Shown here piece by piece: positions 48,357 through 60,300 of a DNA stretch of 64,000 nucleotides. Below the pieces are notes generated by a model, which made no database searches, was not told the DNA's origin, and saw only the letters and a list, made by a program, of their open reading frames with translations. Origin of the DNA: Caecitellus pseudoparvulus (Eukaryota > Bigyra: Bicosoecida); NCBI GenBank assembly GCA_965644315.1, contig CBFFRQ010000081.1:62001-126000 (forward strand). The letters are read 5' to 3'. Positions within the stretch are counted from its first letter, which is position 1, and each line of letters starts with the position of its first letter. The translations under genes and the position numbers were made by a program.

Positions 48357-51300
48357 CTACACAAGCTTTCTCGAGCTGCCACGAGTGGTGGGTCGCCCCA
48401 GCAGCTTGTTGGATGACTTTGCGTGAGCCACGCTACTCAGCAAACTCGTTCGCCTTGCCTGTGCCTTGCCGTCCGCGAGGGCTGCGACTCGGGAGGAGCG
48501 ATTTGCCGCGCCGGACGGACCCTTTCGGGCGGGCACTGGGTCGTGCGTGAGCTTGTCTGACACTTGTTCGAGCGAACCTGTAAAGCTCGGGCCTGACCGC
48601 AGCGGGTTGGCTGTCAAGATGTCCCTGCTCTCAGGGAGCGAGGAAAGAGTGTCAGGACTGCCAGCGGGCAATGCAGGAGGAGCACTGCCCCCTTTCGAGG
48701 GCTTCTTGCTGCTTGCCATGGAAGCATTGGGGTTGCGGGCTTGGGTGACCTTGGCAATGGAGCTCACCGTCACGGAGCGCGTCTTCTTCGCGCCAACCTG
48801 GGGCGGCGGCTTCAAGAAGAAGTACACAAACATGAGGAAAACACACAGGTGCAGTGCCAGCAGCATGTACCCTACACCATTTACGACGATTGCTGAGATG
48901 CCACCCGACACACCCTCTGCCTTGGCTGACTCGTCGCCGATCCCGTTGACCAGGGACATGGACATCATCTGCGCGAAGGCAACGGAACTCAGCGACACGG
49001 TCTCAACTTGGTTGTACAGCAGCACAGTGTACGGGAGGAAGGCAAGGTGGAAACATAGCGCAGTTGTGGTCACCAGGATGCTGCCCATGAGCTGCAGCTG
49101 CGGCTCAGAAATGCTACGCACGACGGCCACAAGTGCGAAGTTGCGCAGCATGATGACCGCCTGCCACGCGAACGTGCCGTGGTCGGCGTCGAAGCCATCG
49201 AAGAGCGCCCCCATGAGCGAGTAGATCTGGGGATCATACAGCGCCTTGCGGTTCTTGTACAGGATGAAAGCAAAGAGGGCGGGGGTGCCCAGGCAGACGG
49301 TGATGACTAGCACGACAGATGCTGACACCGCTGCAAGGTGGGTCGGTGTGCCACACTGCACGTTCAAGTCTGCAGTCAAGTATCGTACGCCGTTCACCGG
49401 CGCAGTGCATGAAAACACGGCTACGACTGCTCGAGCGAAGGAGTTGTACGTCAGGTACAGCAACACCAGCAGAGGGGGCACAATTTCTCTCCGATGGAAC
49501 AAGCTCTCCCATGACCTCAGCCGCGCTTGTCTGAGAATGGCCCCCTCCTTGAAGCGCCGCACCTGGTACGCGACGGCTCGCACCAGCGGGTGTCCCTTCT
49601 TCTTCGCAGAACTGCTGGCAGCTCCCACAGCTGCAGCCGCTGCTTGGTTGGACGCGGCAGTGCGGCCTGTGCGCATGGACAGCCGGCGTGGGGGCGGGGC
49701 GGGTGCGCCAGCCGGTGCTGGCTCTGCTTTGCTGACGGATGTGGTCTTCACCACAGCTGCGATGCGCTGCGCAGCCTCATCCTGGGCTTTCTCGTCCGTT
49801 GCACCATCGCGGTCGATGTTCAGGCGCTGAATGTGATCCTTGATGAGGTGCTCAGGGACAGGCGGCGGTTCATCGCCATAGCGGACTCGGGAGTACGCGA
49901 CGAAGCTTACTTGGGCAATGACTGACACCAAGCACACCAGCACAGGGAACACCAGCCCAAGAGCATACTGCGTGAAGAAGCTATCCGGAAAGAAGCACTG
50001 GAAGGTCGGAAGCTGCATGAAGCTGCCGGATGCGGCGTCAGAGGAGGAGAACAGGGTGCGGATGGCGGAGTTGAACTCCACTTGCAACAGGTTCATGCTG
50101 CTCACCAGCTGCAGGTGGTTCAGCAGCAAGCGCAGGATGATCTTTCGCGGAGAGCGCCGGCCAAAGTTCTGGCAGATGGAGAAGAACGTGATGAGCAGGC
50201 CCATCAGTAGCGCAGTCACCACTGCAATGGCAGTGAGGGACGGCAGGTCCAAACACTCCGCACACCCATCCACCTCCCGCGTGTACCCGAACCCTTCATG
50301 CGGATCGCATGCGCCGCAAAATGCTCCCCGGTACCCCGTCTCGCATGTCAAGCGAAGTTGCTCACTGTCAGCTTTGCAGACATCTTGGAAGTAGCAGGCA
50401 AATGTCGCAAACTCCCCTTCAAGGATGCGCTCAAGGCGACTAGCCATCTCCACCTGGCGAGGCTGAAAACCATCAGAGGTGTTGGCAGAGGCGGGAGGAA
50501 GCGCTGGCAGGTCGTGCAGGGCAGGGAAGTATATGCGGCCGAGGAGCGAAGCCACACCCGAGACGCACGAGACGCCAAAAGGGCACGCAGTGCACTGCAC
50601 AGGGCCCACGTATCCCGATCCGCTACTGTTGGCGCGCAAGTACGACATCTGCCCAGAAGGGCAGAGAAGGCACGCTGCCTGGCCGTCAGTTGGGGAATAC
50701 TCCCCATTGGAGCACTGCTCACATGGTGCGCCTGCTTCAGCGGCAGCGCCAGGGGGGCACGTCTGGCAGCTGACCCCACCTGGCGCTGCCTGCTGGCCAC
50801 CTGGACAAGCCGTGCAAGCTTCCTGGCCAGGACCAGACACCAGACCGGGTGGACAAGGCGTACAGGAGGCGGCCCCTTCCTCGTCGGAGTAAGTCCCTGC
50901 AGGACACGGCTCACATACGTCAAAGCTGGGGCGCGCTGAGAAGGCACCTGGTGGGCAGGAAGCACACTCGCCTTGGGCATTCAGCCCGCTGCTGCTAGCG
51001 CAGGGGCCCATACTGACAGATTGCCGGAGGGGGGCGATGGATGAACTGTCGCCGTCGGCGGTGAAATCGAAGCGAGGGCTGGGGATGCGGCTTCGCACGA
51101 CGAGACCAACGAACGTCGCAAGCCCAGTCACCGGGTCTGCCAAGGCAGTTGTCACCCCTGCCACAGATGCATCCGCGGCATCCACGTCCGCAATGGCAAC
51201 CCGCACCGTCACAGCCGGCAGGTTTAAGCCTGGGACCTGGGTCAGAGTCGGGTTCCCGTCGCTGTCCAGCAGCTGAACCGATATGGAGTCTGTCGCTGAG

Positions 51301-54300
51301 CTTGCTACGCCCGCCACAGGGCGTGTGTTGTCACTCAAGCCAAGCTGGGTGGGCCGATTCAAAGCCTGAGACGGGGTGCTGGAGGTACGGGCTGGCGGGT
51401 CAACAATGTCCAGTTGCCCGCCAGTGGCGATGACGTCAACCCGCATGACCCGCTGCGCAGATGCATCCTCAGCGTGGGCCGTCGCGGTGTTGTCAGAGAT
51501 GGCCGTGGAGGCAGCTGAGGCGGCGCTGGTCAGCGAGCCCACAGCTGCTTGAAGCGCGAGCACCACTCCGCCCCCAGTGTTGTTTGCAATGGTGGAGTTT
51601 GCTAGCTCAACGGCGTAACCTGGTGACACATCACTGTACAGGGCACCGCCGACTCTAGGTGCTAGGAATCGAGTTGTCCCCGCCTGAGCCTGCCTCCCAA
51701 GGAAAGCACTTGCGCCGCTCTGATCGGGATCACAGCGACTTCGCATTGCTGTGTTCAGGCCCTGAGCGACCAAGAATGCGTCTTCGACGCTCTCAGTTGA
51801 AGAGAGCTCGTCCGAGAAAGTGGATGCAGCAGCGACAGCCAAGCTAGGGACGCAGTTCCGGCGCAGGTCGCCGCTGCGCAGCCTCAGGGACGATGAGCCC
51901 CGGACGGAGACGACGGCACCTGAGTCCCCCGCCATGTTCTCTCCAAGCTCTGCTTTGGCGGCTTGCAGATCCGCTGTGTCCACAAGTAGAACACACCCAT
52001 CACTGGCAGTGCCGACGCCACCGTGGGAGCTAGCCACGTTGCCTGACGTGGGCCCCGTGCCAGTGCCTGGCAACCATTGCACCAGGGCGTCTGCACAGAA
52101 CACCCCACCTCCATGCTGCGCAGTGTTGTTGCGGAAGGCGACGCTGCCAAGGAAGAGGGCAGTGACGCTCCCTGCGTCCGCCGGCGAAAGCGGGCCAGAC
52201 ACTGAGGCGGACATGAGGGAGGCTGCTTCGGCCGCCGCGAGGCTTGTCGCGCCTTCCACGAACACGCCACCACCTCGTCCGCCTGCGACATTGCGTTCGA
52301 AGGAAGCATCTGAAACTTCAAAGGCTGTGCCGAGAGCGGCGGTGAGCTGCAAACCACCCCCGTCACCTGCACGCGCAACGTTGCACTGGAACGCGGTTCG
52401 GGTGAAGGAGGCAGCAGTGGGGAACTGCAACGTGCCCCCGGCACCTTCGCGGGCCGAGTTCCCCCACAGCGTCCCGCCCGACACGCTGAGGCTGTCGCCA
52501 GAGCGCAGGTCCAAACCGCCAGCGGAGCTGCCAGCTTCGTTCGCGACAAAGTTGCTGTCGGTGAAGTTGGCAGTTGAAAGGATGGAGGTAAACCCACCGC
52601 CTCGGGCGGCATCGTTGAAGCACATGGATGCTCCGACCAGCTCCACTTCAGACAGGAGCGAGAAGATTGCCCCGCCTTCCGTGGCAGCAGAGTTTTCCAC
52701 AACGGAGAACCCCGCCGAAGCTCGCCCACTACACTTCTCCTGGAATGCCGGATCCAAGCTTGCACACGTGGCCGCCCCCATACCAGCACCACTGAATGTA
52801 TCCGGTAGGGAGCTGCCCAAGTACGCTCTCTCGAGGTAGACAGCTCCACCGCGGGTCTTTGCGGTGTTGTTGTGAAGCAGCACTGCCCCAGACACTTGCA
52901 CCTTTGAGCCGCTTGACACTGCAAGAGCCCCCCCAGACTCGGCTAATCCCTGGGCAAGCACCACCCTTGGGCTGGACATGCTACCTTTCCAGCTTCCAGC
53001 GTCACCCCCAAGCAGCATGAGCTCTGAGCTGTCATCCAAGGCAAAAGCCCCACCGAATGACGCCTCAGATCCTAGCACCAGCACACTTTCGCCGGGAAGA
53101 GATGCCCTGACAGTCGCAGAGCTGCCTCGCAAATGCACGGCGCCGCCTCGAGACTCTGTTCCGCTCGTCGGCACAGCCTTGGCACCCACAATGAGCGATG
53201 CGCCTTGGATGGTGAGCTGCGCGCCATTTTGAGCAAAGACTGCCGCGCCTGGCCCCATGACGCCCTGCAGCAAGCTGTCCTCCACGACCAAGCTACCGCC
53301 TGACAGGCTGGCAAGAGTGCCCGCTTCTGAGCCTGCCAGCCCACCTGCAGAGCTCCGCACCTGGTGCACATGCGACTGTGACAGGGTCAGATTGCTGCCT
53401 GCGCCGACGGCGAAGGCAGACGCAGTGAGCGAGGCGGGCGAACTGGCATGCGACACGTTTCGGAATGCGGTCTGGGTGACCTGTGCTGTGCAGCTTTCCA
53501 CAGTCAGGATGCTCGCCGGGGCGCCTGGCGCCGCAAGCGTGTCAGACACGAGCACACGGCGCAAGTCCACTCTTGCAAGGTCGCCAAGCGAACCCTTACA
53601 GCGCAGCAAGGGTGTCGAGCTTGCGGCCCCCGTCCCCTTGATATGCAGCTGCGCAAGTTGCAGCGATGCGCCAGCTGTGACGGACAGGAACGTCTCACCC
53701 GCACCAACCTGCACTACAGGGACGCTTGCCACTGTCGCTGAGGTCGCAGGAGTCAGGAAGCCCGAGAAGCCATTCGCCGTCGGATGCAGCCAGGAGGCAG
53801 GGATGGAAGGCAAGCTGGACCCGACTGTGCCGGGCGCGCTGGTCGAGCTGCTCAGGTTGACGGAGGCGGCACTCTGCGGAGTAGCGCCCAGCACTCCGAA
53901 CGGAGCAGTGTCAGACGCCTGCGGAACTAGGGTGAGATCCGGCGTCGCTGCTTCCAACACAGTGCGTCTGTTCGGCCTGATCTCCAAACCTGCGTTGCCT
54001 GCTCCCTCATACGTCCCGGGGAGCAGCGCAATGGTGTCCCCTGAAGCTGACAGCTGCAAGGCGCGCCCAATGCTGCCACACGGATTCCCCAGTGCACCGC
54101 AGCAGCCACTGGAGGTGGTAGCAGAGGACGCTGCGACAAACCAACGCGTCACTTGCGCCGAGGCGGCAGAGCAAATGTCAGAGAAGTTCCCAGCCTGCAG
54201 CTGTGCAACGTTGGGGAAGACCCGCAAGGCGCATTCCCCAGCTGAGCAGGCAACATCGACGCCTGCATCTTGTTCTGCTTCATTTCCTGAGATCGCCGTT

Positions 54301-57300
54301 GCCAGCAAGTCCACCGAGCCGTACGCTGCAAGGACACTTTCACTTGTGGACTCACACGTTAACCCGCCCTTGCTGCAATCGGCAACGTTTCCCTGGATGG
54401 CCGTCCCCTGCAAGGACAGGCCGACAGGTGCCCCTGATCCACCGAGGATGGTGGATCTCATGACCCAGCCAGCGCTTGAGAGGGCAGAATTGTTCTTCAC
54501 GGAGAGGCCGGCGAAAATGCCCCCCACAGCATCTGTGCTCAAGCCACCACCGCTGCTGCTACCCAGTCCTGTGACCTTGTTCTCGCTGATAAGCGCCTGG
54601 CACTGGCCTACACCAGCACCTTGCATGTTCGCCACCAGGGCTGTGGCATCGGCGATGTCAAGGCCCCACAGAGCGGCGCTCGCAACAAGATCTTGGGCGG
54701 TGCCTTGTGCCTCCCCGCTGGCCGCCGCCTCCTCGGGGCACATTACAACGAGCGCGGACTGCAGGAACAAGCCTGCGCCAGCGTCAGTCGCAGAATTATT
54801 GCTGACGTGCAGTGTGGGGCCCTCCCACTGCCCAGTGTGCAAGTCGGCATCTCCGGCGTCTGGCCGCACCAAAAGGCGACCCCTGTGGCCGCCAGGGACC
54901 GTGTCTAACATGGCGACCCCGCCGCCAGACCCACCTGCGCTGTTTGAGGAGAAGGTCGCATTGTGCAGCAAGACGCTGTTGCCTCCGCACGAACCAACGC
55001 CCCCGCCGTGTCCTTGTGTAGCAGAGTTCATGGTCAACTCCGACCTCAGCAGCCGGACAACTCCACCAAGCCCCAAACTGACTGCACCCCCCATACACAA
55101 GGATGCATCGTCGGCTCGGGCAAGCACTGCTTCGGTGGCCACGCATGCAGAAGAGGTGGCGGCTGAGTTCTCGCTGACCTGGCCGTCTTGGAAAACGAGC
55201 TGGCCAAGGACGTGTGCGCCGCCACCGCTGCGATGGGCTGTGTTCTTCACCAAGCTTGAGTTACGCAACGAGGCAGCGGCCCCTGACCCTAGCCAAAGTC
55301 CCCCCCCGTCAGCTTGCCCTTCTGCGCAACTTCCTGATGGGGGGCAGGTAGCCGCATTTCCAAGCACGAGACAGTGGGACATGAAGACTGTGGAGGAGTC
55401 CCCCACTGCGAACACTGCGCCCCCTCGTGGTGCTGTGTTCTCTACCAACTGTGCCATACTCAGCGTAGCGGTGCCGGCGCTAGCAACTGAGACAGCACCC
55501 CCACCTACGTCAGTGGCAGCTGTGTGCATAACAATGTTTCTCCTCCATACCGTGCTGAAGCTGCCATCGCCTGCTTGGTCGACAAGAAGGTTTGAGCCAG
55601 ACTGGACTGCCGCACCACCGCCTTCAGACGCAGAGTTATCCTCGATAATGTACGGCTGCGCTACATCTGGAGACATCCTGAAATGCCCACCAGATGCGAG
55701 CGCGATTGCACCCCCGGCGCTGCCAGCTGCGTTGCCTTGCAAGTGAAGCGTACCACCACGTACGGTAACGTTGCCGCCTGTGGAGACAACAATGGCGCCG
55801 CCATCGATTGCTGCCTGGTTCCCGGAGAACTTGACATCGGCCCCCTCCTGCAGCCACAAGGCATTGTCCACTTGCACAGCCCCAGCGCTTCCGGCCACGG
55901 AGCACCCGGTGGACACCAGCCGCGAGCCAGGCAACATGTGCAGTGAGGAGTCCGAGGAAATGAGCAGGCAGCCTGCCCCACCTGTCGCAGAGTTGAACGA
56001 ACACGTCATGTTGCTCCCTGGGTGAAGAGTCATGCGCCCACTGGTCTCGACGACCCCCCCCGACCCCTCCCCCTGGGAGAAGGAGCCCAGGGACGAGTTG
56101 GAGACGCGAAGGGTCCCAAATACATCGAAGGTCGCATCTTTCACCAGGAAAGCCCCAGCACGAGGGGCGGTGGCATTGAAGATTTCCAAGTGGCCCGTTG
56201 CTTCCACTGTGAATGAGGCCTTATCGAAGATGGCAAAGCAACCACCGGCTGAAACTGACGCAGCAGCCTGGAACACTGTGCCAACTAGCGCCGAATGCTC
56301 CACCCGAACAGCATTAGTGGCTCCAGACGCCGATACTCCGCCGCCAGAGGCAGCCGCGGGGTTGGAGATTACGTTCCAACCCTGCAAGCTAAGCACTGCA
56401 TCACCTGAGCCCTGCACGCCCAAGGCACCGCCAGAGAAAGATCCCACCGTTGAGAGGTACGACGAGTTGGCCAGTTCGGCATAGCAGCCAGCTCCCACTG
56501 AGACAGCGCCTCCTACACCAGGAACTGCTGCAGTGAAGAGGTACTGGTTCCTTGCCATGCGCACTCCAGGCCCTGGACTTGTCCCGGAGCACAACATGGC
56601 GCCACCCCCCGCGCTTCCGTGCGCCTCTCCTTTGATGAAAATGGAATCATCCACTTGCGTCAACCCCGTGGAAACTGTGCGGATGCACCCCGCTAGCAAT
56701 TCAGCTGCAACAGGGGCGTAGGTGTGGCTGTTTGTCATGACAAAGGCTGAAGTTGTGGAAGCAATGGTAGCACAAGGGGCCGTTTGTCGAGCGTTTGGTT
56801 CACGCATAATAACACGGTCAGCCACAAAGCGGTCGCCATCGTGGGAAATGCCGCCGCCAGCGCTGCTCGCAAAGGGTTTTTGCATGTACACATACTGCAG
56901 TGTCATGTTGCCGAGCAGAGACGCCTGCACACCGCCTCCTAAGTTGTCTGCAGCTGGCTCGATCATGGCCGTGTGGCGCATGGCCATCTCAGAACTCAAC
57001 ACCGAAATGCCCACGACCCCATTCAAAGCCGTGTCATGGTAGCTCAGGGATCCCTGGATGTTCAACTTGGCATTGGAAGTACATGAAGCATGGGCGCCTG
57101 CACCGCGCGACACGTGGGAGCCGTGCGACACCAGCGCTGGCACGAGAACCCGCCATGTTGCACAAAGAGCTGAGCGTGGTTGGCCTTGGTTCGCCTCTGC
57201 CCAAGTGCGCACGACGTCCCACTTAAAGTTGTCGGAGAGGTCGGGGGAGGGCTCGGGCTGGCAGTAGTACTGTGCGAAGGTCAAGGAGGACTGCACAGCA

Positions 57301-60300
57301 CTTGGCCACATGTATGACTCATTGTATGGCAGGCCAAGCGTAACAGTGTCCCGCGGTGTGTACACACGCACATGGGGAATGGACTGTGCCCACGGCTTGC
57401 GCGCTGTCGAGATCGGCTGCCCGAAGTCGGCGTTTTCTGGCAGCATGTCCCACCAGGCTGGCGTCAAGTACTGTGGTGCGTAGCAATTCAGCAACTCAGC
57501 AAGCTGCAAAATTGTCAGGTCCCGCACGTCCAACGTGGCACCAATGATGCGGGCTGAAGGATACTCGATTATGCCCAAGCCGCCAGCCAGGTCATCAGCC
57601 TCGTTTCCACGGGAGAGCCACCGAGAAGCGAAGCCTTGCGTGTTCAAGTCCAGCTTGAAGATTGGGTCCATGCCCTGGGAAGGAGGGCTCCCAGGCGTCT
57701 GAGAGGCAAGAGCAACAGCCTCCTGCACGAGCTCCTGGATGGCTTGTAGGCCCAGGGCCGGACCCGCGCTGAAAGGCTGTGGTCGCGACGGGTCCAACGG
57801 GCGGCGGTCCATGTCGGAGGGTTCGAAGATGGCTGAGTGGTTGAATGGACCCCATATCGACAGTCGGCACTCACGAATTCCGTGGTAGGAGATGCCTGCC
57901 CCTTGCGCCGCTTCATTGTACATCAAATCCACGCCTTCAACGACGGACATGGGCGCGGGGCACTGAAGCAACACAACACCGGAACCAGCTCCCTCTGCCA
58001 TGTTGTACGCAACTCGACTCCACTGAAAGACGCCTAGCCCTGAGAGCGTTATGACAAGTCCCGCTGACAGGCCGCTGTTCAGGACGCGGTTGCCCTCCAC
58101 CCACATGTAGCTGCCCAGCAAGACCGGAAGCTGCCCAGTCTCTGCCACTGTGGGTTCCGTGACGAGCCCAACCACACCAGAGAAAGACACGGTGCCGATG
58201 TTGTCCAGAGATGCCAGAGCGAAGGGGCCTGCGACGTTGCCGTCCCGAAAACTGGCTGGCACACCAGTCAGGACTTGACTGCCTAGACCTTCAGTCAGAT
58301 TGACAGTGAGCTCCCTGTGCAAGGGAATCAGGTACTCAGATAGCGGCACCGGCGTTTCGCCGAAAAGGAAGCCCTGGAAGACGGCGGGGCTGGCGGTCGT
58401 GAAGTTCACCGCCCAGCGGGGCATGCACTGCGAACCGTTCACGACCATGAGCCCCTGCACAGTGCCGATGCCACCGTTCAGCTCTGCAGTGCTGCCTTGC
58501 ACGACGTTGCTGACATTCAGGGACGAAAACCCCGCGGCATCCCACTTGGTGTCGTGCTGGACATCCCAAGGCTCTACCGTGCAGTTGGCAGGCAGTTGGG
58601 CGACAGAGGTCAGGGGCGGCTGGTCGCACTGGTGAGGGCAGGCAGGCAGAACCCACAGCTGGCCTGCAGTGGGCTCCGTGGACGTGTCGATCTTTCGGGA
58701 CACGTGCAGCCCGACGCCCCCCGATGCGCCTTGCACTGCGCTGCAGCCGTGCACCCGCACGTTCCCCAGCAAGTTCAGGTGTCCATCCCTCACACCGATA
58801 CCACCACCATGCGTGCGGAGGGATGTTCCGGAGAGAGCACACGATGACACAGTGGAGTCCATGATTTTGGCCAAGGATTGGCCGCCCGCCACGCCGATGC
58901 AGCCGCCAAGCTCCAAGGCTGACCCGCCAGACACCTGCATGCCATACATCTCAGCCACGGAGAAGTTCCCGCCGATGAAGATACAGCCGCCATCCAGAGT
59001 GGATGCGCACGTCGCGATGGTGCTGTTCAGGAACATGCTCTGCGCGTAGTTGCCAGAGTACACTGCCCCGCCACTGCACGCCGCCCCGGTGCACGCAGCA
59101 TCAGCAATGTGAGCCCCCGGCCCCAGAACCATGCGCACATAATCATCTGCGAAAACTGCGCCTCCGTGCCCGGTGGATCTACATCCTGTCAGGTGAACGC
59201 CGTCCATCCAAGCGGCAGCCTGCGCAGAGAGATGTACACAGCCTCCTTCAGCCGGAACGCCTGCCGGGCCCATGCCAGAGGTTGCCGAAACACCCCAGGA
59301 AATGGATGTGCCCTGCAGGCGCACGACTGATGCCGCGCCAGAAGCGGAGACGACGCCGCCTGACACGCCTGCAGCACTGGACAGCTGCCTCACTGTGGTG
59401 GACCCCCAATCCATCCAAATGCCCGTGCGGCGAAGGGTCGCGAACGCGGAACCAGCCCGAGATGTAGCATCTTGCACGTGCAGGGAGCGGGTGCCGAGAA
59501 TGGCGGTGTCCGAGGCAAACACAAAGCCGCCCATGCCGCCCGCCGTGACGTTGACTGCGGTGAGACCGTCCAGCAGCAGGGAGGTGGAGAAATCTGACAG
59601 GTGCAGTGCGCCACCGTCGCCCCCGGAGAAGGTGTCAGACATGCTGCCCGGCCACTTGCGACCTTGGCGAGAACCTGGGGCAATGGCTCGAGACGTGTTG
59701 GCGACTGACACAGCACCGCCAGGCCCAAAGCCTGCCACGGAACCAGTGATGTTCACCGCGTCCAGGACAATACTGGAGCCATTGTTGGCGAGAAAGGCGC
59801 CACCCCCCGCAGTGCCAAGGGCTGCAGAGCCAACAACTGCCACATGGCTCAGCAGCAACCCTGCCCCGTCCACAGCAGCGCCGGTGCCGCCTCCAAGCGC
59901 GGAGAGCGAGTCGTTCAGCTTGCTGTGGGCAATGCACATGGAAGCCCGCCCACGAAGGGCGATAGCGCCGCCGTGTTCCGGGCCACCTGGAACTAGGAGC
60001 GGGACGAGGGCAGGTGACCAGGTGCTGCCGGCGCCGCCATTGCAGCCAGAAATGTCCCAACCGTACACCTGCACCGTGATGTGCGAGGGGGGCGCCGGAC
60101 CAGGGGAGTTGCTTGCGACAAACTGGGCGTATGTGTTAACGTCCGACGTGATGGTAGGGACGACACCCTCCATGATGCTGCCACTGCACAGTGTCGCGCT
60201 CAGGAGCGAGGGCGTCAAGATGGATGAGGGAAACGCGAGCACCTCCAGCGGCGGCAGCGCGGCGGTAATGTTCAGTTCACCGCCCAGTGTGGCCATGGAG

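Noticed and set aside
53257-55746. Open frame of 829 codons on the plus strand
   Set aside because: It lies wholly antisense to the giant receptor, is rich in Ala/Pro/Ser as expected for the reverse of Gly/Ala/Ser-rich repeats, and has no recognisable domain.
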